The notes below the pieces were generated by a model. The model made no database searches. It was not told the origin of the DNA and worked only from the letters and a program-made list of their open reading frames with translations. From the NCBI GenBank assembly GCA_964441765.1, contig CAYTVI010000056.1:1-13423 (forward strand): a stretch of 13,423 nt of DNA, read 5' to 3'. The translations under genes were made by a program, and so were the position numbers. The stretch is from Sulfurospirillum sp964441765 (GTDB taxonomy: Bacteria > Campylobacterota > Campylobacteria > Campylobacterales > Sulfurospirillaceae). Positions 1 to 5,958 of the stretch are shown here, in pieces. Numbering within the stretch: position 1 is the stretch's first letter; each line of letters begins with the position of its first letter.

Positions 1-229
1 ACTGTGCTTCTATCACATGCATCAATGGGTCATGTACGTTACATGTAACGATTTTACCCCCGCTATTTGCCACCATTGCTTCAAGGGTTCCCTCGCCTCC
101 ATCGGCGATTTCATACGCCGATATCAAAGCGTCAGGATAAACCCCTTTGATGCCCTTTTCGATGGCACAGGAGAGTTCACGCGAACTGGCACACCCTTTA
201 AATGAATCCATCGTAATAAGTACGTTCAT
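1..229 (-). CDS. Glycerate kinase, N-terminal part (cut by window edge)
   Basis: The minus strand from 229 downwards encodes an open frame starting MNVLITMDSFKGCASS and containing ADGGEGTLEAMV near residues 43-54. DSFKG near the N-terminus and the ADGGEGT block are the hallmark motifs of the GarK/GlxK glycerate kinase family, which phosphorylates D-glycerate with ATP in the cytoplasm and feeds glyoxylate/serine carbon into glycolysis. About 76 residues are visible; full-length members are about 370-380 aa, so most of the protein lies outside the window. Its ATG overlaps the stop of the upstream ogt gene (ATGA, 226-229), so the two are probably translationally coupled. One TTACATGTAA palindrome (39-48) lies inside the frame and encodes part of V-T-C-N. 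The family call is confident; whether the product is the 2- or 3-phosphoglycerate cannot be told from this fragment. Confidence 0.88.
   Translation of the reverse strand, partial: MNVLITMDSFKGCASSRELSCAIEKGIKGVYPDALISAYEIADGGEGTLEAMVANSGGKIVTCNVHDPLMHVIEAQ
39..48. repeat. TTACATGTAA palindrome, copy 1 (inside glycerate kinase)
   Basis: Exact copy, extending to the 14-bp palindrome CGTTACATGTAACG (37-50), within coding sequence. Confidence 0.9.
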
Positions 230-681
230 CCGTTTTTTCGCTCCAATTCCAACATAAACTCTTTTCGCCAAATTCCGCCACTGTACCCACCAATGCCTCC
301 ATCTTTTGCAATCACTCGGTGACAAGGAATGATGATAGGAATAGGATTTTTGCCATTGGCATTCGCCACCGCACGTACTGCTTTTTCGTGGGAGAGCATC
401 TGTGCTTCTTGGCTGTACGAAATGACACTTCCATAAGGAATATCACACAACGTGCGCCATACAGCTCTTTGAAAAGGGGTTCCCTTAGGGTTTAAGCGCA
501 CATCAAAAGTCTTTCTTTTGCCTGCAAAATACTCGGAAAGCTCACGTTGAAGCTGAGTGAGATGTACATTTTCTTCATCACTAGCCGAAGCATTTTCATC
601 AAAATCCAACGAACAAAGACCTTCTTCATCTGCAACAGCAATGATTTTTCCTAAAGGCGTTTCAAAAACACATTTTGCCAT
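226..681 (-). CDS. ogt: Methylated-DNA--protein-cysteine S-methyltransferase (Ogt/AGT type)
   Basis: This 151-aa protein removes O6-methylguanine and related lesions by irreversible transfer of the alkyl group to its own cysteine. The active-site PCHRV motif is at residues 119-123 (Cys120), followed by the GGIGGYSGG turn at 128-136. The AVRAVANANGKNP block (101-113) carries the arginine finger (Arg103) and the helix-turn-helix that flips the damaged base. A short N-terminal domain precedes the catalytic domain, and the length is normal for bacterial Ogt without an Ada activator domain. The start is supported by an AAAAGGA ribosome site inside the 3' end of the upstream acetyltransferase gene, only 3 bp away. 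Its stop overlaps the glycerate kinase start, so this is the middle gene of a three-gene operon. No operator for alkylation induction was seen. Confidence 0.95.
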   Translation of the reverse strand: MAKCVFETPLGKIIAVADEEGLCSLDFDENASASDEENVHLTQLQRELSEYFAGKRKTFDVRLNPKGTPFQRAVWRTLCDIPYGSVISYSQEAQMLSHEKAVRAVANANGKNPIPIIIPCHRVIAKDGGIGGYSGGIWRKEFMLELERKNG

Positions 682-684
682 GCG

Positions 685-1176
685 TTATCCTTTTAATACT
701 TTTTGCATACACACACTATTTTCCATTCCAACATACACCCCATAATTAGCGATGATACGATAGCCACATTGCGTATACAGTGCTATCGCCTCAGGCTGAC
801 CTTTTCCTGTTTCTAAAACGGCTTTGGTGTATCCAAGCTCACATGCCCATACTTCTAAAGCCATCAAGAGCATTCGCGAAAACCCTTGTCTGCGAAAAAG
901 CGGTGCTACAAACATACGCTTGATTTCAACGGTATCAGTCGCAATGACTTTAAAACAGCCACAGGCAATCGGGTTATTGTGCGCATCGTATCCTACCAAT
1001 GCTGTATCGATAGGCTCAATCACATTATGTTCATCGTACTGCTTTTGCGCCACGCCATAACGCAGGGCAAGTTCTGCATCCAACAGATGCGTTAATGCTT
1101 TAAAGTCCGTATGCGTATTGTAGGTGCGTCTTAATTGCATCGTGATATCCATAGATGGTATTTGTATAAGACTCAT
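685..1176 (-). CDS. GNAT-family N-acetyltransferase
   Basis: This 163-aa GNAT-fold protein uses acetyl-CoA to acetylate an amine; the substrate cannot be inferred. Motif A is clear at residues 83-109, with the pyrophosphate-binding RRQGFS loop at 95-100. The segment LETGKGQPEAIALYTQCGYR (121-140) is the usual motif B region ending in the conserved tyrosine loop. It is the first gene of the operon with ogt and glycerate kinase. The start is uncertain. The ATG at 1176 has GAGG only 4 nt upstream, but its bases also form a perfect TATAAT (minus strand, 1180-1175). If that is the real -10, the transcript would begin near 1168 and translation would start at Met13 (1140), giving MQLRRTYN, which looks like a typical GNAT N-terminus. 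Family assignment is firm; the exact start is not. Confidence 0.87.
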   Translation of the reverse strand: MSLIQIPSMDITMQLRRTYNTHTDFKALTHLLDAELALRYGVAQKQYDEHNVIEPIDTALVGYDAHNNPIACGCFKVIATDTVEIKRMFVAPLFRRQGFSRMLLMALEVWACELGYTKAVLETGKGQPEAIALYTQCGYRIIANYGVYVGMENSVCMQKVLKG

Positions 1177-1180
1177 TATA
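1175..1180 (-). promoter_or_regulatory. Possible -10 element overlapping the first ATG of the GNAT gene
   Basis: A perfect TATAAT on the minus strand at 1180-1175 shares bases with the ATG at 1176. It is the only consensus -10 upstream of the operon and has AT-rich sequence behind it, but no good -35. If used, transcription would begin near 1168 and exclude the first ATG. Confidence 0.4.
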
Positions 1181-1208
1181 CCTCGTTGATACTTTTTTAA
1201 TCACTTTT

Positions 1209-1218
1209 TTACATGTAA
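1209..1218. repeat. TTACATGTAA palindrome, copy 2
   Basis: Exact copy, extending to the 12-bp palindrome TTTACATGTAAA (1208-1219). It lies between the divergent GNAT and gamma-glutamylcyclotransferase genes, 6 bp upstream of the plus-strand -10. Confidence 0.9.
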
Positions 1219-1224
1219 ACGCAG

Positions 1225-1230
1225 TATGAT
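1225..1230 (+). promoter_or_regulatory. Putative -10 of the gamma-glutamylcyclotransferase-like gene
   Basis: TATGAT ends 19 bp before the ATG at 1250, which predicts a transcript start near 1237 and a short leader containing the AAAAAGGAG ribosome site (1236-1244). The in-frame ATG at 1226 lies inside this hexamer and so cannot be the start if the promoter is real. Confidence 0.5.
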
Positions 1231-1249
1231 TTTACAAAAAGGAGCGCTT

Positions 1250-1651
1250 ATGGCACATATTTTTACCTACGGTTCTTTGATGTTTGAAGAGGTATGGAAT
1301 CAACTCGTTTCAGGGAAATACTCTCACGCACCCGCTCTTTTGGAAGGTTATGCCAGACGTTGCGTAAAACACGAAGAATACCCTGTCATTTTTGAGGCGA
1401 ATGAGTCGGTTAAAGGTGTTTTATACTACGATGTAGAGCCTTATGACATAGATAAACTCGATGCGTTTGAGGGTGAATATTATGAGCGAAAAAGTGTACT
1501 TTTGAACAATTGCGTTGACGCGGAAGTCTATGTGCTCAAAAAAGAGTATTTTGACATTATTGAAGAGAAGCCATGGGACGAAGAAGCCTTTAAAAACGAG
1601 GGGATAAAACGCTTTTGTGAAAATTATAAAGGTTTTATGACTTCATCTTAA
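1250..1651 (+). CDS. Gamma-glutamylcyclotransferase-like (AIG2/GGACT family) protein
   Basis: This 133-aa protein has the family signature near its N-terminus, FTYGSLM at residues 5-11, where YGSL forms the substrate-binding loop. It also has DAFEGEYYERKSV at 71-83, whose Glu74 corresponds to the catalytic acid of GGCT/GGACT enzymes. Members cyclise gamma-glutamyl groups of small peptides or amines to 5-oxoproline in the cytoplasm; the exact substrate is not predictable. The length fits the compact bacterial members. I chose the ATG at 1250 because AAAAAGGAG lies 5 nt before it; an in-frame ATG at 1226 has no ribosome site and overlaps the likely -10. The gene is monocistronic, and its 3' end overlaps a small Cys-rich gene on the other strand by 17 bp. 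Confidence 0.88.
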   Translation: MAHIFTYGSLMFEEVWNQLVSGKYSHAPALLEGYARRCVKHEEYPVIFEANESVKGVLYYDVEPYDIDKLDAFEGEYYERKSVLLNNCVDAEVYVLKKEYFDIIEEKPWDEEAFKNEGIKRFCENYKGFMTSS

Positions 1652-1796
1652 GCGGATGGCATAAATACTCTTTTTCCTTCGCCACTCTCGCACACTTAGA
1701 ACAGATGAACTTTGGCTTTTTAACTATTTTAACAATCTTCTTCGTATGCTTTTCAATATCGCTTTTTTTCAAAGCACACAGCTGTGTTATTTTCAT
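1635..1796 (-). CDS. Small Cys-rich (zinc-ribbon-like) protein, 53 aa
   Basis: A short minus-strand frame beginning MKITQLCALKKSDIEKH and ending HPLKMKS. It holds the pattern C-x2-C-x10-C-H (Cys32, Cys35, Cys46, His47) after a strongly basic helix-like stretch (about residues 10-30), so it could bind one zinc ion and possibly nucleic acid; this is inference. Support that it is real: AAGGGG lies 9 nt before the ATG, a TG-extended -10 (TACAAT, 1846-1841) lies upstream, the cysteines are ordered rather than scattered, and it fills what would otherwise be an unusually long gap. It runs convergent to the gamma-glutamylcyclotransferase-like gene, overlapping its last 17 bp. I do not recognise a named family with certainty. 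Confidence 0.72.
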   Translation of the reverse strand: MKITQLCALKKSDIEKHTKKIVKIVKKPKFICSKCARVAKEKEYLCHPLKMKS

Positions 1797-1817
1797 TGGT
1801 AAACACCCCTTTTGTTT

Positions 1818-1827
1818 TTACATGTAA
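1818..1827. repeat. TTACATGTAA palindrome, copy 3
   Basis: Exact copy in the predicted 5' leader of the 53-aa Cys-rich gene, between its -10 and its ribosome site. Confidence 0.9.
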
Positions 1828-1840
1828 GTACCACTTGGGT

Positions 1841-1846
1841 ATTGTA
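1841..1846 (-). promoter_or_regulatory. Putative extended -10 of the 53-aa Cys-rich gene
   Basis: On the minus strand TGGTACAAT gives a TG-extended TACAAT hexamer and a predicted start near 1834, leaving a leader of about 38 nt. No clear -35 is visible. Confidence 0.5.
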
Positions 1847-1906
1847 CCACATCTCTCCTCGTAAAATTTTAGCCAAGGCAATGAGTCTTTTTTATGCTCA
1901 TTTTGC

Positions 1907-1912
1907 TAAAAT
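1907..1912 (+). promoter_or_regulatory. Putative extended -10 of the Crp/Fnr regulator gene
   Basis: TTTTGCTAAAAT gives a TG-extended TAAAAT after a T run, the form seen at several promoters in this window. The transcript would start near 1919, so the leader begins at the TTACATGTAA copy. Confidence 0.6.
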
Positions 1913-1920
1913 AAATCACT

Positions 1921-1930
1921 TTACATGTAA
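1921..1930. repeat. TTACATGTAA palindrome, copy 4
   Basis: Exact copy, 12-bp palindrome when extended (1920-1931). It ends 11 nt before the ATG of the Crp/Fnr gene, the same spacing as the copy before pldA, and abuts the AAAGGA ribosome site. Confidence 0.9.
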
Positions 1931-1941
1931 AAAGGAAAACG

Positions 1942-2556
1942 ATGCATTCTCTTGATGATTTTCCCTTCGCCCACTGCCTAAGGCCTAGCGAACTCTCTTA
2001 TTTAAAAGAGCATGCTAAAAAGATTTCTGTTCCTAAAGATACGATTTTGTTTTATCAAGAAGATATTTGTCAAGATATTCTCCTGCTTTCCCAAGGTGAA
2101 ATTGAGCTTTATATGTATGGCGATAATGAGAAAAAAATATCTCTTTATGCTCTTAAAGAGGGGGAACAGTGCGTGATTAACACCTCTAGTACGATTTCGC
2201 AAACACCAGCGATTGGAACAGCGCAAACGCTTAGCGATGTTGAGGGATGGCTTATCAGTGAAACGGTGGTGAAACATTTGATGCATCAATCTCCCACTTA
2301 CCTTAACTACGTCTTTTCTCTTTTTACGATAAAGCTTGACGCGCTTGCGACACTGATTCAAGATATTAAATTTAAAAAGCTCGATAGCCGCATTTTAACC
2401 TGGCTTAAAAATCATCACACCACGCTTGTTCAAGCCACACACGAAGAGATTGCTGAAGCTCTGGGAACATCTCGCGTTGTTATCAGCCGTGTGCTTAAAG
2501 ATTTGGAGCGTCAAGGGCTTATTAAACTCCACCGCAAAGAGATAGAACTTTTGTAA
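1942..2556 (+). CDS. Crp/Fnr-family transcriptional regulator
   Basis: This 204-aa protein has an N-terminal cyclic-nucleotide-binding-like beta-roll (about 10-115), a long dimerisation helix (about 118-145) and a C-terminal winged helix-turn-helix (about 150-200). The FKKLDSRILTWL segment and the recognition region LGTSRVVISRVLKDLERQGL are typical of the Fnr/Dnr side of the family. Two points are informative. The usual glutamate of the SRExxSR recognition helix is Val179 (Ser182 and Arg183 are kept), so the half-site should differ from TTGAT or TGTGA. The only cysteines (12, 43, 77) do not match the Fnr [4Fe-4S] pattern. A perfect TGTAAC-N4-GTTACA site overlaps its stop codon and faces the next gene, its likely target. 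The nearest described logic is Campylobacter NssR (TTAAC-N4-GTTAA, nitrosative stress), but orthology is not established. Confidence 0.92.
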   Translation: MHSLDDFPFAHCLRPSELSYLKEHAKKISVPKDTILFYQEDICQDILLLSQGEIELYMYGDNEKKISLYALKEGEQCVINTSSTISQTPAIGTAQTLSDVEGWLISETVVKHLMHQSPTYLNYVFSLFTIKLDALATLIQDIKFKKLDSRILTWLKNHHTTLVQATHEEIAEALGTSRVVISRVLKDLERQGLIKLHRKEIELL

Positions 2557-2567
2557 CCTATGTTACA
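2552..2567. promoter_or_regulatory. Crp/Fnr-type operator TGTAAC-N4-GTTACA
   Basis: TGTAAC-CTAT-GTTACA is a perfect inverted repeat with 6-bp arms and the 4-bp spacer typical of Fnr/Dnr/NssR sites. Its centre (2559.5) lies about 42 bp upstream of the predicted start (2601-2602) of the DUF2892 gene, the class II activation position. It overlaps the stop codon of the regulator gene itself. Confidence 0.7.
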
Positions 2568-2589
2568 GACAAAATTTATCTTATTTGAT

Positions 2590-2595
2590 TATACT
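2590..2595 (+). promoter_or_regulatory. Putative -10 of the DUF2892 gene
   Basis: TATACT within TTTGATTATACT, followed 14 bp later by the AAGGAG ribosome site (2610-2615) and the ATG at 2622. No -35 match is visible, consistent with activation from the operator at 2552-2567. Confidence 0.5.
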
Positions 2596-2621
2596 TCTTA
2601 AAAATATTCAAGGAGTTTGCT

Positions 2622-2846
2622 ATGAAATGCAATGTAGGAAAAATCGATAAGATGATTCGTTTTGGTGCAGGAATTGCCATTATTTTAGCAGGGGTTGCGT
2701 ATCAAAGCTGGTTTGGTGCGATTGGCGCGGTTTTAGTTTTCACGGCTGCCATTGGTTGGTGCCCAGCGTATCTTCCCTTTAACATCGACACTTCTAAAAA
2801 CGACTCAAACTCATGTGGTTCAGGCGGTTGTGGCTGCGGTAAATAA
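2622..2846 (+). CDS. DUF2892 (YgaP-like) inner-membrane protein with Cys-rich tail
   Basis: This 74-aa protein opens with MKCNVGKIDKMIRFGAG, the usual DUF2892 entry, then has two hydrophobic helices (about 13-27 and 31-47) and the conserved GWCPAYLPFNI turn (45-55). DUF2892 domains are found alone or fused to rhodanese domains, as in YgaP, and have been linked to sulfur and nitric oxide chemistry; the role of the stand-alone form is not known. The tail CGSGGCGCGK (65-74) adds three cysteines to Cys3 and Cys47, suggesting thiol or metal chemistry at the membrane face. The AAGGAG site 6 nt before the ATG supports the start. It is the probable target of the adjacent Crp/Fnr regulator and is closed off by a strong terminator, so the two form an isolated unit. 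Confidence 0.88.
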   Translation: MKCNVGKIDKMIRFGAGIAIILAGVAYQSWFGAIGAVLVFTAAIGWCPAYLPFNIDTSKNDSNSCGSGGCGCGK

Positions 2847-2854
2847 GCTTTTTA

Positions 2855-2894
2855 GATGGAGGTAGTGACACGCTACCTCATCCCTCTTTTTTTT
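2855..2894 (+). terminator. Rho-independent terminator after the DUF2892 gene
   Basis: GAGGTAG (2859-2865) pairs with CTACCTC (2873-2879). The stem extends through GAT/ATC with one bulged G and is followed by a run of eight T (2887-2894). It separates the regulator/DUF2892 unit from leuC. Confidence 0.85.
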
Positions 2895-2911
2895 CTTAAA
2901 CCATTTTTTGC

Positions 2912-2917
2912 TAAAAT
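2912..2917 (+). promoter_or_regulatory. Putative extended -10 of the leuC-mobA-EAL operon
   Basis: TTTTTTGCTAAAAT gives a TG-extended TAAAAT after a T run, predicting a start near 2924 and a leader of about 23 nt. Confidence 0.6.
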
Positions 2918-2946
2918 AACCCACTTTTAATACAAGGTGTATGATT

Positions 2947-4212
2947 ATGGGTCAAACAATCACTGAAAAAATTTTTAGCGACCATGTGGGTCGTCCTGTC
3001 TTCGCAGGAGAGATTATCAAAAGCAAAATAGATATGGTTATCGGAAACGATATTACAACACCAATTTCGATTCGTGCGTTTGAACAAAGTGGTGCAACCA
3101 AGCTTGCCAATCCAGATGGTTTTAGCATCGTCATGGACCATTACATTCCAGCCAAAGATATCGCTAGTGCTAATCAAGCCAAAATCAGCCGTGATTTTGC
3201 CTACAAACACGACCTCAAACACTATTTTGATGAAAAAGACATGGGAATTGAACATGCCCTCTTACCTGAAAAAGGGCTGGTTGTCCCAGGCGATGTCATC
3301 ATCGGTGCGGACTCTCACACCTGTACACACGGCGCTCTTGGTGCATTTGCTACAGGCATGGGCTCAACCGACTTAGCGTTTGCGATGATTACGGGTGAGA
3401 ACTGGTTTAAAGTACCTGAATCCATCAAAGTCATCTTTAGTGGCAAACCTAAAAAACATGTCTATGGAAAAGACTTAATTCTTGAAGTGATTCGTATTTT
3501 AGGCGTGGATGGTGCGTTGTACCGCACACTTGAATTTACAGGTGATACCATCGCGCACCTAAGCATGGATGATCGTTTCTCTTTGTGTAACATGGCAATT
3601 GAAGCAGGGGCAAAAAGTGGTATCGTGGCGGTTGATGAGACAACCAAAGCCTTCTTAAGCGATAAAAATCTTGCACGCGAGCCAAAATTCTTCTACTCCG
3701 ATGAAGATGCGACTTACATGCAAGTCCTTCACATCGATGTGGCTAATCTTGAACCTGTTATCGCCTATCCTTTCTTACCCTCCAATGGCAAGTCTATCAA
3801 TGAAGCGGTCAAAGACGATTTAAACATCGACCAAGTCTTTATTGGCAGTTGTACCAATGGTCGGTTGGAAGATTTGCGCATCGCGGCAAGCATCCTCAAA
3901 GGGCGCAAAGTCGCACGCAAAACACGTCTTATCATCACTCCAGCCACACAAAAAATCTCTTTGCAAGCGCAAAAAGAGGGCTTGGTAGACATCTTTGTCG
4001 AAGCGGGAGCTGTCTTTAGTAACCCAACATGTGGTGCGTGTTTAGGCGGATACATGGGAATTTTAGGCGAAGGTGAGCGTTGTGTCTCCACAACCAATCG
4101 TAACTTTGTCGGACGTATGGGTGCTCGTACAAGCGAAATTTACCTTGCTAACTCCGCTGTTGCAGCCGCCAGTGCTGTGATGGGCAAAATCACCGACCCA
4201 CGAGATTTATAG
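2947..4212 (+). CDS. leuC: 3-isopropylmalate dehydratase large subunit
   Basis: Large catalytic subunit of the [4Fe-4S] isomerase that converts 2- to 3-isopropylmalate in leucine synthesis. From the ATG at 2947 it is 421 aa, the short type found in archaea and many Campylobacterota (about 420 aa, against about 466 in E. coli). Family blocks include GQTITEKIF at the N-terminus, GADSHTCTHGALGAFATGMG, and the three cluster-ligand cysteines: Cys302 (GSCTNGR) and Cys362/Cys365 (NPTCGACLGG). The alternative start at 2941 would add two residues, but the AAGG site lies only 3 nt before it and 9 nt before 2947, where homologues begin. The partner leuD and the leuA/leuB genes are not in the window. mobA follows with no gap. 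A homoaconitase-type substrate cannot be fully excluded from sequence alone. Confidence 0.93.
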   Translation: MGQTITEKIFSDHVGRPVFAGEIIKSKIDMVIGNDITTPISIRAFEQSGATKLANPDGFSIVMDHYIPAKDIASANQAKISRDFAYKHDLKHYFDEKDMGIEHALLPEKGLVVPGDVIIGADSHTCTHGALGAFATGMGSTDLAFAMITGENWFKVPESIKVIFSGKPKKHVYGKDLILEVIRILGVDGALYRTLEFTGDTIAHLSMDDRFSLCNMAIEAGAKSGIVAVDETTKAFLSDKNLAREPKFFYSDEDATYMQVLHIDVANLEPVIAYPFLPSNGKSINEAVKDDLNIDQVFIGSCTNGRLEDLRIAASILKGRKVARKTRLIITPATQKISLQAQKEGLVDIFVEAGAVFSNPTCGACLGGYMGILGEGERCVSTTNRNFVGRMGARTSEIYLANSAVAAASAVMGKITDPRDL

Positions 4213-4791
4213 ATGATACACCTTCCGCTCCCTTTAGTCATTTTGGCGGGAGGTAAAAGTTCGCGTATGGGAAGTGATAAAGCACTGCTTCCTTTTGGGG
4301 CTTTTACAACCTTGACAGAGTTTCAAATCAACAGACTTCAACCGCACTTTGAAACGTTACATGTAAGTTGTAAAGACCATGCAAAATTTTCTTTTGACGC
4401 CTCTTTTATTGAAGATATTCCAACGTATCAGCAGAGTTCACCGCTGATTGCACTTTTGAGTATTTTAGAATACTTACGCACACCCGTTTGCGTTTTAAGT
4501 GTTGATACACCCTTTGTAACACCCGATGTTTTTCAAAAGCTTTACCATATGATGCCACACGAAAACAGTGACGCTGTTATCGCGCGTTCACCTTTTGGTT
4601 CGCATCCGCTGTGTGCTATCTATGCACCTTCTATTACCCCTAATATCAAGCAGATGCTTCAAAACAATGACCATAAAATAGGAAATCTTCTTCATGCTTC
4701 AAAGACTCTATACCATGACTTTGAAGAAGATGCGCCCTTTTTTAATGTAAACCATCCTGAAGAATACACCCAAGCGAAAGGACTTTTATGA
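4213..4791 (+). CDS. mobA: Molybdenum cofactor guanylyltransferase
   Basis: This 192-aa cytoplasmic enzyme transfers GMP from GTP to molybdopterin-Mo, making the bis-MGD cofactor of DMSO-reductase-family enzymes (nitrate, formate, polysulfide or arsenate oxidoreductases, common in this lineage). The nucleotide-binding signature LAGGKSSRMGSDKALLPFG is at residues 11-29, and the magnesium-binding Asp is Asp98 in SVDTPFV. Length matches E. coli MobA (194 aa). It starts at the base after the leuC stop and its own stop overlaps the next start (ATGA, 4788-4791), so expression depends on the leuC promoter and translational coupling. A TTACATGTAA copy at 4357-4366 is embedded in frame as L-H-V. The cofactor gene moaC is present elsewhere in the window, but not in this operon. 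Confidence 0.94.
   Translation: MIHLPLPLVILAGGKSSRMGSDKALLPFGAFTTLTEFQINRLQPHFETLHVSCKDHAKFSFDASFIEDIPTYQQSSPLIALLSILEYLRTPVCVLSVDTPFVTPDVFQKLYHMMPHENSDAVIARSPFGSHPLCAIYAPSITPNIKQMLQNNDHKIGNLLHASKTLYHDFEEDAPFFNVNHPEEYTQAKGLL
4357..4366. repeat. TTACATGTAA palindrome, copy 5 (inside mobA)
   Basis: Exact copy within coding sequence, read as Leu-His-Val plus one base. Confidence 0.9.
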
Positions 4792-5957
4792 TAGACACTC
4801 TAACTCTCATTGCTTCATCGAAAGCTTTAGATGAAAAACTTCTTACATGTAAACAACCTAAACTCTTTTTAGTGGATATTCAAAATTTCAAAGCTATCAA
4901 TTTAGCCCATGGCGATGAGGGTGGTGACTTTGTGCTGCGCGCTCTAGCAGATGAGCTTTTAGTTTTTGCGCAAACAAACATGATGGAAGCCTTTAGGGTC
5001 AAAGATGACCAATTTGCCTTGTTGATGGATATTCCCTTTGAGCTTGCAAAGATGGAACAAATCATCTTTGCACTCAGCGATGCCTTTGGTCACAAAACGT
5101 ACCATTACAACGGCGTAGCCATTAGCTTTGAAACCCATATTGGGATTAGCTTTGACCATTTTCATCCTCTGGCTAAAGCGTATAAAGCTCTTCTCGTGGC
5201 AAAAGCTCAGAATCAACCCTTTGCAACCTACTCTGAATTTGCTAATACGCTTATGGAAGCCAGTGAAGAAGAAAAAATCCAAACCATTACACGTGCCATC
5301 GAAACAGGGAAAATCGTTCTTCTGTTTCAAGCGATTGTTGACCACGCAAAAACACCTTGCTATTATGAAGCTTTGCTACGATTGGAATGTGACCAAGAGT
5401 TACAATCGCCTAAGCTTTTCTTAGATATTGCGCGTGAAAAAAATCTCTACGACCTTTTGCTTCGCTCTATCACAGACCAAATTACAACCCTTCTTCAACA
5501 ACATCCTCAGATGAAAATTGGCATTAATTTTTCGCTAGAAGATATCCTCAACACCGAGCGTCTTTCATTTTTAAGACAGGCTCTTGCAGGCTATCCTGTC
5601 GTTTTTGAAATCCAAGCAGACACCCCAATGCTAGATCCAAAAATCCTCGCCATCATCGAAACATTAAAAAAAGATGGCTTTGGTGTTGCTTTGGACAATG
5701 TCTCAGAAACATCTCTTGTTGAAGCGCTCAAAGAAGGAAGTGTGGATTATGTCAAAATGCATGGAGATATCATACGCAACCTCCTTTTAAATGCAACTGC
5801 AAAAGAGCAATGCAACACACTTTTAAACCATTGCCATAACAAAAAGCTCAAAACAGTTGCAACGTATATTAACGCACAAAGCACCTTAGAGGCTGTTCAA
5901 GCGCTTCCTTTTGATTTATTTCAAGGGTATAGCTTCGAACAACCTCATCTTCTTTAA
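4788..5957 (+). CDS. Degenerate GGDEF-EAL domain protein (probable inactive c-di-GMP enzyme)
   Basis: This 389-aa soluble protein has a GGDEF-fold N-terminal half (about 22-150) and an EAL half (about 165-385). The GGDEF signature is replaced by KDDQF (72-76), so cyclase activity is unlikely. In the EAL half several residues that bind metal or substrate in active phosphodiesterases are kept: Glu194 (in EALLR), Asn247, Glu274, Asp303, Lys323 and Gln379. The second aspartate of the DDFG motif is Asn304 and the AEGVE glutamate is Thr359. Both losses usually abolish hydrolysis, so the protein is better read as a c-di-GMP sensor or scaffold; this is inference. There are no membrane segments or sensor domain. 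It overlaps mobA by 4 bp and ends 1 bp from the convergent NosL gene. A TTACATGTAA copy lies at 4843-4852. Confidence 0.88.
   Translation: MIDTLTLIASSKALDEKLLTCKQPKLFLVDIQNFKAINLAHGDEGGDFVLRALADELLVFAQTNMMEAFRVKDDQFALLMDIPFELAKMEQIIFALSDAFGHKTYHYNGVAISFETHIGISFDHFHPLAKAYKALLVAKAQNQPFATYSEFANTLMEASEEEKIQTITRAIETGKIVLLFQAIVDHAKTPCYYEALLRLECDQELQSPKLFLDIAREKNLYDLLLRSITDQITTLLQQHPQMKIGINFSLEDILNTERLSFLRQALAGYPVVFEIQADTPMLDPKILAIIETLKKDGFGVALDNVSETSLVEALKEGSVDYVKMHGDIIRNLLLNATAKEQCNTLLNHCHNKKLKTVATYINAQSTLEAVQALPFDLFQGYSFEQPHLL
4843..4852. repeat. TTACATGTAA palindrome, copy 6 (inside the GGDEF-EAL gene)
   Basis: Exact copy within coding sequence, read as L-T-C-K, a different reading phase from the copies in mobA and the pirin gene. 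Confidence 0.9.
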
Positions 5958-5958
5958 A

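Noticed and set aside
2002..2361. 119-aa minus-strand open frame inside the Crp/Fnr gene
   Set aside because: Antisense to a clear coding region, no family resemblance and no ribosome site; a shadow frame.
2947..4212. Aconitase or homoaconitase instead of LeuC
   Set aside because: At 421 aa and with a LeuC-type N-terminus it is a large-subunit isomerase; full-length aconitases are about twice the size. Substrate remains formally inferred.
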